A DNA stretch of 64,000 nucleotides. Source: Paralvinella palmiformis. Lineage: Eukaryota; Annelida; Polychaeta; Terebellida; Alvinellidae. The position numbers and the translations under genes were made by a program. Within the stretch, counting starts at the first letter, position 1. Every line of letters starts with the position of its first letter. This document shows, in pieces, positions 22,085 through 33,439 of the stretch. Below the pieces are notes generated by a model. The model ran no database searches. It had not been told where the DNA came from and saw only the letters and a list, made by a program, of their open reading frames with translations. The stretch lies in assembly GCA_025642065.1 (NCBI GenBank), contig JAODUP010000146.1, positions 1 through 64,000 on the forward strand, written 5' to 3'.

Positions 22085-24165
22085 ACAGGTAGCCCAATTA
22101 GTGGGTAGTCTTCACCCTTCGCTCCTCCTGGGACATAGGTCGTTGACAACAGTCTTCCAATATCTTCTGTCCTGGGCTTTCTTTTCAAGCCCCCTCCAGA
22201 TGTAACCTGTCTTCTTTATGCCTGTCAAGAGTTCCCTTCTCAAAGTATTTCTTGGACGTCCCGTTTTCTCTTTCCTTCTGGGTTCCATGTTAGGGCCTGT
22301 TTGGTGATAGTTGATGCCGGTTTGCGGAGTGTGTGACCAATCAACCCCCATCGTCTCCTTCTGATCTCATCTCCAGCATTCCGTTGGTGTGTTTTCTCCC
22401 ACAAGTCGCTGTTACTGATGGTGTTTTGGTCAGCGAATTTGCAGGATTCTTCTCAGACAATTATTAATAAAGGTCTGTAATTTTTTGGCGGTGGTGTTAG
22501 TTGTCCTCCATGTCTCTGCTCCATACAATAATACAGACTTCACGTTAGAGTTTAAAAAGGCTTATCTGTAATGACAACACTTTTGAGCTCCAGATCTTCT
22601 TCAGTTGTATAAATGATCCTCCAGCCTTGCTAATCCTTGCCTTAACATCCGCATCTGTTCCACCATGATTATCAATGATTCTACCTAGATACGTGAAGGT
22701 CTCTACCTAGTCAGTTTAATTTCCTTCCAGTTTGACTGGCTCCATGCTGATTGCGGATTTTTGTCTTGCATTTGTGTATGTTTAACCCCAGCCGTGAAGA
22801 TATGGCTGCCAGTTCACTTATCTTCTCCTGTATCTGTTGATGTATGTGGGGCAAGAGTGCCAGGTCTTCGGCAAAGTCCAGATTTTCAAGTTGCGTATTT
22901 TGTGTCCACTGGATTCCATTTCTTCTCTTTTTTGTGCATGTCTTCATAATCCAGTCGATGACCAGAAGGAAGAGGAATGGGGACAATAAGCAACCTTGTC
23001 TAATTCCAGTCTTCACTTTGAAATGCTTGGTTAGTTGTCTACCATGTATTACTCTGCAACCTGTTCTTTCGTAGCTGGTCGGTATGCCGTAATATCTTAG
23101 CAGTTTCCATAGTATAACCCTTTTTATGCTGTCAAATGCCTTTTCGTAATCAACAAAGTTGATGTAGAGTGGGGAGTTCCATTCCAAAGATTGCTCTACT
23201 GTGATGCGTAGTGTTGCAATCTGATCAACGCATGATCTGTTTGGGCGGAATCCAGCTTCTTGATCTCTTAGCCATGGGTCAATTTCACCTTTCATTCTTT
23301 CCAATATTATTCTATTGAAGACTTTCCCAGGCACTGACAGAAGTGTGATTCCTCTGTAGTTGGAACAGTTGCTGAGGCCTCCTTTCTTGGGGAGTTTTAT
23401 GAGTTACCCCCTCTCCAGTCTGATGGCACTCCTTCCTTTTCCCAAATATCAGTAAAAAGAGGGTACAATAGTTCCACAGACGTGTCTATGTCTGTCTTGA
23501 GTGCTTCTGCTGGGATGTCATTCGGTCATGTTGGTTTATTGTTCTTCGGGTGTTTTATAGCCCTCCCGATTTCTTCCTTGGTCGGCTTGTCACATTCGAA
23601 TGGGGTTGATTCACTATTACTGGTTGTATGTCTGGGGGTCCAGTGTGGCAGGTCTATTCAGCAGTTCTTCAAAATGTTCAGCCCATCTGTAGAGTTGTTC
23701 CAATTTTGGCATTGAAATCTCCCATGAGGATGATCACATCCTTTTCTCTGCACTTGTCTAGGATGCTTTGTAGCCTGCTGTAGATCTGATCTTTGGTTTC
23801 TTCATCACTATCGTTTGTTGGTGCATAGCATTGGATGACGTTCATCTTGATTTTCTTTTTCTGTATTTTGAAGGATGCTATGATTCGTGGTCAATGTGCT
23901 TTCCATCCTACCAATGCCCTCTCTGCCACTCTTGATAGCATGAATGCTACTTATGTTCTTCCTCATGTCCAGAGAAGAATATCAGCTATCCCGTAGAAAC
24001 CTTTCTTTGTCCAGTCTGTGTCCATCTTGTTTCACTGATGCCCAGCAGTGCAAGCTTGCATTTGGTCATTTCCGCTGCTATTTGTGCCGCCTTTCCTGTC
24101 TGGTACATGGTTATCACATTCCATGTTCCCATATTAATCTTCTTCATCGAAAGAAGGTGGGTGGT
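22085..24165 (-). mobile_element. RTE-type LINE, decayed
   Basis: A minus-strand RTE-like element. The endonuclease starts near 24145 (INMGTWNVITMYQTGKAAQI, LALLGISETRWTQTKKGFYG) and continues in pieces with IMNVIQCYAPTND-like and ILMGDFNAKIGT motifs (about 23710). A shortened, frameshifted linker follows. The RT is the best part, open at 23334-22711: PGKVFNRIILERMKGEID, GFRPNRSCVDQIATLRITVE, LYINFVDYEKAFDSIKRVIL, KTGIRQGCLLSPFLF and LENLDFAEDLALLPHIHQQI. The usual FADD catalytic box reads FAED. The C-terminal domain is visible to about 22090 ([28 protein letters not shown]). The total is shorter than a complete RTE ORF and contains stops; it is inactive. Confidence 0.88.
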
Positions 24166-24661
24166 ATTTAAGTCAAACGTTCATATAAGCGATTCTTTTG
24201 TCCGGTGTGTTTTCTGTGCTTTGGGACACTGGGGGGGGGGTGTCATGGCCGGTTCTATGTTCTATCTATATTGGGACGTGAGCCAGTGATCGTTTGTTCT
24301 TACCGCTCGTCGATTTGTGGCCGGCCAACTGTTGGAGTCGCGCGGTTGTAGGAATCAGAGAGTAGCTGTGATCGCCCGTTCGTGCCGCTCGTGGATTTGT
24401 AGGTTTGGTTGGGTTTTTCTTGTGGGTGGTTGATTTGACGGTGTCCGTTGCTTATTGTTTGTTTGTGTTGTGTTCATGCCTTTGTGGTCTGTTTTGACTA
24501 TGTGAGAGCTTTGTTTAGTGACTGTGTGTTGTGGGTTTCTCCTGGACAACAATATCACGATGCAGGGGGGGTCCCCATTATATACCTAGATGCTATAGTC
24601 GTGTGACAATATACCGCATCTCCCGTTGGACGTTATAGTTTATTTGCTATTTAGGGGCCAT

Positions 24662-24890
24662 AAACTATGTCAATCTTCATAACTTCAAAACTTTACAGCT
24701 TCACAACTTCACAGCTTCACAGCTTCACTACTTCACAGCTTCACAACTTCACTACTTCATAACTTCATTACTTCATAACTTCATTACTTCATTACTTCAT
24801 AACTTCATAACTTCATAACTTCATAACTTCATTACTTCATAACTTCATAACTTGACAACTTCATAACTTGACAACTTCACCGCTTTACTA
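24662..24890. repeat. 8-bp tandem array, AACTTCAT / AGCTTCAC variants
   Basis: Some 27 consecutive units built on (A/G)(A/C)CTTCA(C/T), such as AACTTCAT, TACTTCAT and AGCTTCAC, with a gradual shift from C-type to T-type units. Purely a tandem repeat; no coding potential. Confidence 0.95.
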
Positions 24891-25046
24891 GAACGCCATC
24901 ATCCATGTACAGTTGTAAATAAATCTGTGTGAAGCATTGTCATCCCTTGACGATCATCCAAGACATATACGCAAACAATAACGCCAACAACCCCAATACT
25001 AAAGTCTTCCACAGCTGATCCTAGGATGCCTCTCAACTATAGAAGT

Positions 25047-25395
25047 ACAGTCGAACCTCGCTACAGTGACTACTTTTGTAAAGCGGTCACTGTAGAGAGG
25101 TGGTCACATGTATAAATGTGTACATATCTTGCTAAAAAATTACTCACTTTCATCCATATCGTAAATATCTTTTTCCTCATATCCCTCAACCAAACTGGGC
25201 AAACAAGCCTTGAATGCATCAACACCGTCATTATCAACACTTCTTCTCTCCCCTTGAAACTTCATCTGACGGGTGTTATGTCTCTGACAGAGCCGATAAA
25301 GCCAACCATTTGATGCCTTGAACTCATTAATGTTCAGTTTGACTGCGTAACCCTGTACTTGCAGAAACATTAACTTGCATACACGATGCATACAC
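25047..25395 (-). pseudogene. Tigger/pogo transposase fragment with terminal repeat
   Basis: The minus-strand open stretch 25391-25143 encodes a CENP-B-type DNA-binding half: NINEFKASNGWLYRLCQRHN, then FQGERRSVDNDGVDAF and LVEGYEEKDIYDMDES, the start of the DDE core (the first Asp of the DMDE box). Next to it at 25048, ACAGTCGAACCTCGCTACAG looks like a Tigger-type terminal inverted repeat. It is a truncated copy with the terminal repeat now abutting the coding part. Confidence 0.75.
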
Positions 25396-25674
25396 GATGT
25401 AGAAGATGAGTTTCATGTTTTAATGTGATGTACATTGTATGATGACCTTCGATATGAATTATTCACAAAGGCCTCGACGTTAAACTCTGCTTTTAATGTT
25501 GTGGGTGATAAAGATAAGTTTATTTATCTATTAAATAACTCCGATATTATTGGTTCTACTGCCAGTATCCTAAACAAAATCCTGCATAGAAGGTGAATTG
25601 TATATGTATATTAGCAACTTTGTAGATATTATGGTTCTTACAATGTAAATACAATACTGTATGCTCAGATAGGA

Positions 25675-25788
25675 AAGTGTGTGTGTGTGTGTGTGTGTCT
25701 ATCTACCTATTTAGTTATCAGTGCATGCATACATACAAACAATATACGGTATGGTATGTATGTGTGCGTGTGTGCCTGTGTGTGTGTG

Positions 25789-25830
<42 letters not shown>

Positions 25831-25863
25831 TGTGCATGTGTGTCTGTCTGTGTGTGTGTGTGT

Positions 25864-25897
<34 letters not shown>

Positions 25898-25905
25898 CTA
25901 TAGAA
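25675..25905. repeat. (GT)n, (CT)n, (GT)n compound microsatellite
   Basis: GT runs at 25676-25698, CT at 25792-25813 and GT-rich to 25898. Open frames on both strands are repeat artefacts. Confidence 0.96.
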
Positions 25906-26021
25906 AGGCACAGAACATCAACATATCTAAACATCCTTCGAGACCTACCTCAATAAATCTAAATACAAATACAACTATACATACATTAATCTAAAAATAA
26001 AATGTTCCATACCTTCACATA

Positions 26022-26291
26022 TTGATAAATGTGTGCGTATACCTAAGCATGTGTCTGGTCTACTCATCAGCCTGTGGGAACCAGCTAATTCGCTTTTCGT
26101 ACGCGACAAATATGTCACGCCCACAGGAAAGCGGCTACATGCAGGCTACGTACAAAAGGTGGAAGCACGTAAAAAAACATACCATTTCATACCACAGCTC
26201 GCAACAAACAACACGTGCGTGTGGTTCAATGGTGACTTGCTACATATATATCATAAACTATTTTGACAGCACTGTTTACATTCAACAGTAA
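26022..26291 (+). other. Two overlapping unassigned ORFs
   Basis: Frames 26022-26291 (89 codons) and 26033-26266 (77 codons) are both open. The second (KHVSGLLISLWEPANSLFVR, VTPTGKRLHAGYVQKVEARK) has protein-like composition. No family recognised. Confidence 0.25.
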
Positions 26292-27029
26292 TTTTCTGTG
26301 GTCCAAAAGAAACCTGTATATAAAACATTTCGACACCTCAGATGCAGAACTCAGCTTTATTCTGGGTTCGAATAACTAAATAAATCCTACCTATATGAAC
26401 CATATATATCGGTACACGTCCGATTTGTCTGGCGTTGAAGTTCTTCTCTAACCTAAGTAAAATGTTAGGCGTTTTATATACCCTCAGCGTGTTAACAAAC
26501 ATTACAGTTTGTTCACCACAAGATAATGTGATTTAACTAAAATAAAACAAATTAGCAATACTGCACAATGGATTATTACTGGACTAGAACGAAATATCGT
26601 CTCAAACCTGAGTAAATACTATGATTTATTCGAACCTAACAGCTAATCCTCTTACGTTTCCGTTCATCACTAAGGGAACGTTCATTCACGCTTAATTTAG
26701 CGTTCCTAAGTGTATGCAGTTAGGTGTGGTGGGATCTAAATTAAAGCTCCTATCCACTTGATCTATTTGGCCATGGTCGAGAACAGCGGATTTCAGGCAG
26801 ATCTCCGATACTGCGAATGATACGTCGGGATTATAATAGCTATACATTTAACAAATTTCCTATATCAGTGTAACCTAGTTACTCATAATATGGGGGTAAA
26901 ACTCTATCCGCAGCTTAATACCCATGGAGATGCCTGCCGGAGTAACAAACGACTCCAGGAGTATAAATCCATCAAGCAACATTTTATAAATTAATAGTTC
27001 GTTTCACCAGACCACATAAGAGGACAACA
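26292..27029. other. Spacer, nothing recognised
   Basis: No gene. The sequence just beyond module B (26900-27029) may be more of the same LTR-like unit on the minus strand. Confidence 0.35.
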
Positions 27030-27264
27030 ATATAGATTCTACAATATACCAGAGAGCTTAAATATAGAGAGGCGTTACTCTTGCGGCGCCATGTTGAATT
27101 TTGAACCAGTGGCGCCTCCGGCGACCGGAGATATTTCTCAGATAAACAAAAGCTCTCTGGTTGTCCACATGTGATCGTGTATATGTGTGCGCATGGTTGA
27201 AATGAATTGCTAATACTAGTACTATATGTTACATGATCACATACTCTTTTATTAATTAACACTT
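27030..27264 (-). promoter_or_regulatory. LTR-like promoter module, copy B
   Basis: On the minus strand it follows copy A closely: AAAGTGTTAATTA, TGTAACATATAGT, AGCAATTCATTTCAACCATG, ACAACCAGAGAGC, CTGGTTCAAAATTCAACATG, then TAACGCCTCTCTATATTTAA. Similarity with copy A stops at about GCTCTCTGGT. Confidence 0.6.
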
Positions 27265-27955
27265 TAATCGTGTACGCGTGATATCGAAGGAAACGAAGCT
27301 CTGAAACTGTAAATAAATAATCACAGCCCAGTCACTTAATTAATTCATACCCTACAATTTGCGATCAGAAAATAATTGAACGTGGTTAAGGTTATTTCAC
27401 ACCTTTGTGTGTGGAAGGCGTAGTTTGAAAACAGTTAGGTATATAATGTATACAAACATACTTTCATCATGTCAGTTTATCATAGTCCATAAATTTTTAT
27501 TTATTTGGATATATACATATAATGATATATACAGCTATTATAACGCAACCATAACACATTTCACCATATATTCATCATGTCCGTTTATCATATATTAACT
27601 AAAAAAATTAAGGACTGAAACAGAACAATATACCTTGTAAAATAATGACTTGAACTAAGTGCATACACAATGTGTAAACACATGTTTTCCTTTTTTTCAA
27701 GTTGGTTAAAGAATTTGATTTGATATGCACTTAAGTTATGAAGAGAAGTATACCAATTAAAGCGCATGAGTTGAACATTCAAGTGCTAATTCAGGTGCTG
27801 GTAATCCTTTTTGTATTAAGATATGAAATGGGCTGACAAATTTCATGGGTTTGATGCCTTGTTTCTTATTTAATTAATTTTATAATACCAATTTTCACCA
27901 TTAATATTTATAAATATTAATTACCATCACAGCTGACCCTGTCTCCTGTATAGGT
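27265..27955. other. AT-rich spacer, nothing recognised
   Basis: Short ORFs only; no family recognised. Confidence 0.4.
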
Positions 27956-27957
27956 CT

Positions 27958-28190
27958 CCTATCTGTTAATACCTTCCTCTTTGATTTCAGTCGATGCATG
28001 CGGTCGAATTGGTACATCAAAAATAGTTGGAATATAGCATTCTGGATAAGTTGTCTGGTTCATGAATTCCGTTTCAGTGAAATGCATATCATACATTCTA
28101 CAATTACTATTCAAGTAATTTAAATCTTTCCTCATCATATGTCTGAACGGCAACAATTAATAACCCATCTTTTACTTCTGTCAATAGAAA
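27958..28190 (-). pseudogene. THAP-domain fragment
   Basis: Minus-strand reading: KRWVINCCRSD, then in a second frame MMRKDLNYLNSN, CRMYDMHFTETEFMN and YIPTIFDVPI. This has the layout of the second half of a THAP zinc-binding domain (W-x-x-N-C-x-R, then C-x-x-H-F, then PTIF). The Cys of the C-x-x-H-F ligand pair is replaced by Tyr (MYDMHF), and a one-base frame shift separates the W-V-I-N-C piece from the rest, so metal binding is probably lost. THAP domains occur in host DNA-binding proteins and in P-element-like transposases; either origin is possible. Confidence 0.6.
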
Positions 28191-28775
28191 AAATAACAAA
28201 GTGAATGTTTCTGCCACTAGTTGAGGTATTTAATAATTAATTTCATAAAATTTTAATTGTAAATAGAATCCATATATATCAATAAGTACCAATTGCTTAC
28301 GTTTAAAAATAAATATGTATGCAGGTGATCATGTAAATACTCAGCTACTTATAATTATTGTAATTAGGGAAACATTTTTGATTATAGTAATGTAATTTTA
28401 GAAGTCCAATTATATTATTAACAATAATAAAGTAAAATATACCTCCCGCCCATAACATCTTCAGTTGCTCCAGTACATGTAACTGTAAGCTTATGTATAT
28501 CTTACATACCCATTTTGTGATTAATAGATTGATATTGTTCAATAAAAAATTTTAATCAGATTTTGTCTGAAACAAATATAGATCTAGATAGATCCCCCCT
28601 CATGTCAAGTAGGGGCGTGTCTACTTCAAATTATTATGCTTATTTTTTAAATATCCTTTATTTTTTTAAAGCCAGATCATATCAAATTTTTACACGAGCT
28701 TTCATTTCCTTTCGGGGATGTCTTTATTTGTGCATACTTTTTTCTGATACTGTAGGCGAAAGCGGCGCAGAATAT

Positions 28776-28900
28776 TAGCCGTAACAATCTACCTCCGGCC
28801 GCTAGGGCCCTGGCGCTCCATGAATTCAAAATGGCGTCCCATGTTAACACGCGAAGTAACACGTCTTATTATAAATTGTCTTTGATAAAGCCATGCGTTC
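28776..28900 (+). promoter_or_regulatory. LTR-like promoter module, copy C (partial)
   Basis: Shares CCGGCCGCTAGG, ATTCAAAATGGCG, AGTAACACGTCT and a weakened TATA (TTATTATAAATT) with copy A, then GCGTTCTCAAC as in copy A's GTGCTCAACAG. Confidence 0.5.
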
Positions 28901-28909
28901 TCAACTGGC

Positions 28910-30000
28910 GTTATCACTTATTAATTGTTCTACTGAATAGAACATATTGAAACAAAAATGGAGTGACTCGTCGATGCTGAATGGCATTTTCCTGCAAATA
29001 ATTTCCCATCTCTGCCGAACAAAGGTTTCTGCCGTTATCACTAACAACCATCATCGGTAAACCATGTAAGATATGACGCATCGCACTAACAATGTCACAT
29101 GTTTCCGTTTTCTTCATTATCATGTGAAGTAGTCAATTAGGACAAACATATTTTCAACTGTTGGTAAAGATCCACAAATGTCCATTGTTAGCACTTGCCT
29201 TGGTTTAGCTGGTAATTCTGTTCGTTCCATTCGTTCAGGTGAAGGCAACCTTCCAACCACCTGACACGCATGACAACTTGATACTAATTCCTCAACAGCT
29301 TTGTTAATCTTTGGCCACCATACTGTTTCTCTTCATCTCTGCTTGGTTCTAACTATCCATTGATGACCCTCATGAGCACCCGCAGGTGTCTGTACTCTCA
29401 TTTTCTTCGGAATTAACATTCGATTCCCTTGGATGACTATGTGTCCGACTGTAGTCAATTCATCAACTTGATTAAAGTCATCTGTTTGTACTGTTTGCCA
29501 AACCTGTCGAATTTCTTCATCCACAAGATACACCTCTTCTATCATTCGACCAGTTGGTGTTTTTGGTATAGCTTGTATCGCTCCTTGCATTGCATAATCT
29601 TTATTTACATCTTGTTGTTCAGTTGGTTCTGCTATTAACCTTGACAGACTATCAGCGACATTCCGGTTTCCAGGTATGTACTTCACTTTAAACGTAAACC
29701 GTAACAGCCTTAATCCCCATCTCTCTATTATCAATGATGGGTTAGACTTTGGTGAGTATATCATTTTGAGTAGTTTATGATCGGTCAACAGTTAAAATTC
29801 ACGACCACAAATACATCCTCATAATACTCCCAACGCTTCTTTTTCGGTTTGAGAGTAGGGTCTCTCCACAGATGTGAGCGATCTGCTCGCATAACACACA
29901 GGACGGTATCCTACATCAGTTTGCTGCTGATTCAAAATTGCTCCTAGCACCACTGGACTAGCATCTACAATCACTTGTGTTTTCACATCATTTCATCCAC
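28910..30000 (-). mobile_element. Ty3/gypsy pol fragment (RNase H and integrase)
   Basis: Minus-strand pol remnant. About 29980-29790: VDASPVVLGAIL and YSQTEKEALGVL of RNase H. The open stretch 29788-29333 has TDHKLLKMI, IPGNRNVADSLSRL and then a linker. Below it come the zinc-binding arm (CHACQVVGRLPSP), an integrase core start (LTMDICGSLP) and SDNGRNLCSAEMGNYL with HRRVTPF near 28960. Reverse transcriptase, gag and LTRs are not present. Frames are broken, so it is inactive. Confidence 0.85.
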
Positions 30001-30250
30001 ATTTCATCCACATCATAATATGCCATTATCTTTTTCCCCAACTCATCGACGGCTTTATCCTGAGCAATACCCCCTCTTCCATCGTAATACTTTAAATCAA
30101 GAGCAAAAACTCCATCATCAAATCCCGGAAAGGGTTGATGGTGGATGAGAATCATACAATGAATAATCTGTATAATGTATATGCCACTGGCAACTTTGAC
30201 AAAGGTTTGTTTTCGTGTTTTGTAATATGTTGAACGAATTCTATGCACCT
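30001..30250 (-). other. Unassigned minus-strand ORF
   Basis: An open frame with FPGFDDGVFALDLKYYDGRG and GIAQDKAVDELGKKIMAYYD. It looks protein-like and could be an exon or part of a retroelement; I do not recognise it. Confidence 0.25.
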
Positions 30251-31515
30251 ACATGCATGTCTATGATCATAATCATGTTGTGTGGCGTGCCGATGGCGAT
30301 GAATCTCTCTCAGTCTGAGTCAGTTTGCCATGATGGTGGCGGAGCTACCGTGGGTATAAAATTATGTGTATGCGGTGTAAAACTATGTATACATATGTGT
30401 AAGGTTATGCATAAAACATTCATTCGAATTTTTGCAATGGTAAAAGTACAACTGTGAAATCGTTTGCGTTGACATTGTAAATAAAAGGCACGAGAAATTT
30501 AGCAGTGTCTGCAATGTTCATAGAAGCTGTTATTATTCTAGGGTTGCAATACCACTTTGAAAAGAAAACAGACAGCCCAAATTTTCGGTAGACTCTATGA
30601 AAAGAATGTTCTGTTGTAGCCCATAATATAGCGCCTCGTTATATAGGCCTACACAAGTCATCAATGGAATTGTTTTAATATTGTGTCCGTGTGTGCATTT
30701 GCCAAACTGTATGAATTTTAAAAAGTTCAAACGATGCCACTTGTGCACATCTTCTTTTCCCGTTTCTTTTTATTTGAATTGCCCATGTCAGAGGCTAAGC
30801 GGAAAATAACACTCATGTCATAATTCACAGAGAACGTAAGACACTTTTCACAATTCACGAGGAAAGTAAGCACGTTTAATTCACGAATAAGGAAGAAAAT
30901 AAATTTCAATTTACGGTTCACAGAAAAAATAAAAGCCCACTCATGGGTCACGAAATACCCCTTTATGCGCCTTATATTTTTCCATATGACTATTATTCAA
31001 TGCCCTTTATTGAGTGCGGTTAACGGATCACTAATACAGGAATGCGAAAGATCAAGTGTTAAGGTAGCTTGCTGCCAATCAACGGATTTTTTTCTCAACT
31101 CTTCGCGAGTCTTCTGAAGGAAATCAATCACTTGGCACATGAAAACTGAACAGATTCTTTGGCAAAGAATGAGCTGACTTAAAAATACTCACACTAAATA
31201 TGCGAAGGTTAATTTAGTAAAAACATCATAATAACGGAATGTGTCGAATGAATAACTTCGGTGTTTCCAATCCATAATTTTATGACCCGGTCGTAAAATG
31301 CTGGATTCAACTATCCGATTCGAGTGTCCAGGCAGGCTTTCCCAAGACAAATAGGTAAGAAGGTGAGAGGGGCGTCCGAAACACATGGATACCCCAATGT
31401 CGCATACGCATTCGGATTCGCATGCCGCTTATGTGGAATCTCGGGGTTAGGCGTAGCTGGCACTCACAGCCAACTTTGTATCGCGGATTATAACTATAGG
31501 ATGGTCTCAAAAAGG
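30251..31515. other. Spacer, nothing recognised
   Basis: ORFs on both strands at 31307-31614 overlap in a relatively GC-rich patch, but neither resembles a known family. Confidence 0.35.
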
Positions 31516-31537
31516 CACTTGCCCGAACGGGCAAGTG
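31516..31537. repeat. Perfect 10-base palindrome arms
   Basis: CACTTGCCCG, AA, CGGGCAAGTG. A short perfect inverted repeat in a GC-richer patch; could be a terminal hairpin or a binding site. Confidence 0.6.
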
Positions 31538-31639
31538 ATAGGCGATCAGCACTAGGCCGGCATGAAAATATACTTTACGCCGGGCGTTCGGGCAACCGAT
31601 TTTTCGGGTTCTGAGTTTCCATGGGTGGGTGAAGTGACG

Positions 31640-33430
31640 ATTTTACATATCAAATTATCCCACAAAGTATATTTATGACCAAAAAGCATATTTCAACTTT
31701 TATAATTAACACTTAGTCACTAACACCAAGCCGCTTTAAAACATAGAAAAAAGGCGCCTATTTTTCCTAACGTTTGGAAATAAAAATAAAACCCTACCTA
31801 CCTACCCATTTTTTTGAAGAAAAAAATATATGGGAAACAAGATATTTATTTTATGGTGCCTAAGAACAATTCACCCTAAACGGAAGTTCAATGTATATAA
31901 GCTTTTTATTTCAATTAATAAAAAGATCAGTTTTGAAACCCAGTATTCCATCTTGTCAGTTAATACATGTTATTATGGCATTTATCATAAAAACAAATGG
32001 TTTAATTACTTACAAGAGTCAAGCATGAAACAAAACCAACGAAGTGATTATCTTACAAATAAAAATGCTACTCATATTCAGTTAAGAATAATCTGACACA
32101 CATGTAAAGATTTACTGAGCGAGGACAAATCCAATAAACATTCATTTCTAGAATATGGTATTTTTATTGGTTCTGATAACAAACAAAAAACTGATATGCA
32201 ACGAAGCCCAATATCATAATAGGAAACAGAATGTAGTATACACATAGAGTATTTGAGGATATTGAAATAATGCTAATTTGACCATCATTTTAACATGCTT
32301 ATGTTATTGGTATCCATGGCATATTAAAACTATGAAGGTAGAGAAATAACCGAAAAGATTAGTAGTTGGGCTGATGTGAACCTGAAAACTACGGTTATTA
32401 ATTAGGCCATTACAACCTTTTTACCCCAAAATTTACAAGTAAATAAAACGCTGACTAAACCTAACAGAATCCGGCCGGCCTTCATCATCCCATTTTAGTA
32501 AATAAGTAATATGTAGATTATTAATGTGTTGATTAACCATCGCCAGGTGGCTATCGATAAGGACTGATTGATTGAACTTATAGATAGATGTTCGGTGATC
32601 TCATTAGCTAGTATATATGATCGATCATTTCAAATGAGAGTCATACCGTGACTAACACTAAGATCTGACTGAGTGATTGTCAACCCAGTTATATTTGTGA
32701 CTAAAAGTCGTGTAACATCCAACAATAAAGAGTATATGACTGATGATTTTTTTTGGGTGATACTTGCTGAAAGATAAAAACTGGGACCGAGTGAGTTAAT
32801 TGTATCTCTGAAGGAACAACACTGAGATCTGTCTGAAATAAATCTCTATTTGAGTTCTTCAAGAAAGCACATTTTGGGAGTATAATTGTTCAATACTGGA
32901 ATATTTTGAAGTAAGAAAACCAAACTATAGAGACAGCATCATATACTTCAAGCCCCTTTTAAGGGCAATTATAAAAGCTGACCTGTAATGGGAGAAACAT
33001 CCTAATTCTTTCCCCGAAAACATTGGTCCCAAAACCGTCTACAGAGAATACTTTCTCTGTAATTTTAAATTTCGACTTCCCCATTTCAAAATCATCGAAG
33101 CTGTGTCTCAAGTTAGAAACGTAAGTAATTAATTAACTGGGCAGTTTATCGGTCTAATTGGGGGTAAATATATGTATGTTAAGCATTAAATTGGTCTTGT
33201 GAAACTTTCTACGACAAAAGACCAAAACACCAGATGAGTGCCATTCTATAAATTTTAAAATAAATTATTATTATTTTTGCTTATTGTTTTTTCCCCTTCC
33301 GTATTCTCTGCAAACAGTTTCATGACTTCTATGGTCTTTTCATGTGCAAACTTGGGTGCCTGTAGCAACAGCATGAGGAGACCACCGTGTATCACTGAGA
33401 CGTTTAACAACAGGCAAACTACCGAGGACA
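31640..33430. other. AT-rich spacer, nothing recognised
   Basis: No feature supported. One 88-codon frame (31830-32096) has no recognisable similarity. Confidence 0.4.
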
Positions 33431-33439
33431 TCATCTAAA

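Noticed and set aside
24662..24890. CRISPR-like or telomere-like array
   Set aside because: Units are 8 bases with no spacers and do not match the animal telomere repeat; it is an ordinary short tandem repeat.
25677..25994. Cys/Val-rich ORFs of up to 105 codons
   Set aside because: Repeat translation of GT and CT microsatellites.
28910..30000. Endogenous virus with an envelope gene
   Set aside because: Only RNase H and integrase pieces of a Ty3-type element are present; no envelope-like ORF, gag or LTR pair was found nearby.
31307..31614. Overlapping ORFs of 81 and 96 codons
   Set aside because: Neither resembles a known protein and both are open only because this patch is richer in GC; no splice or start context supports them.
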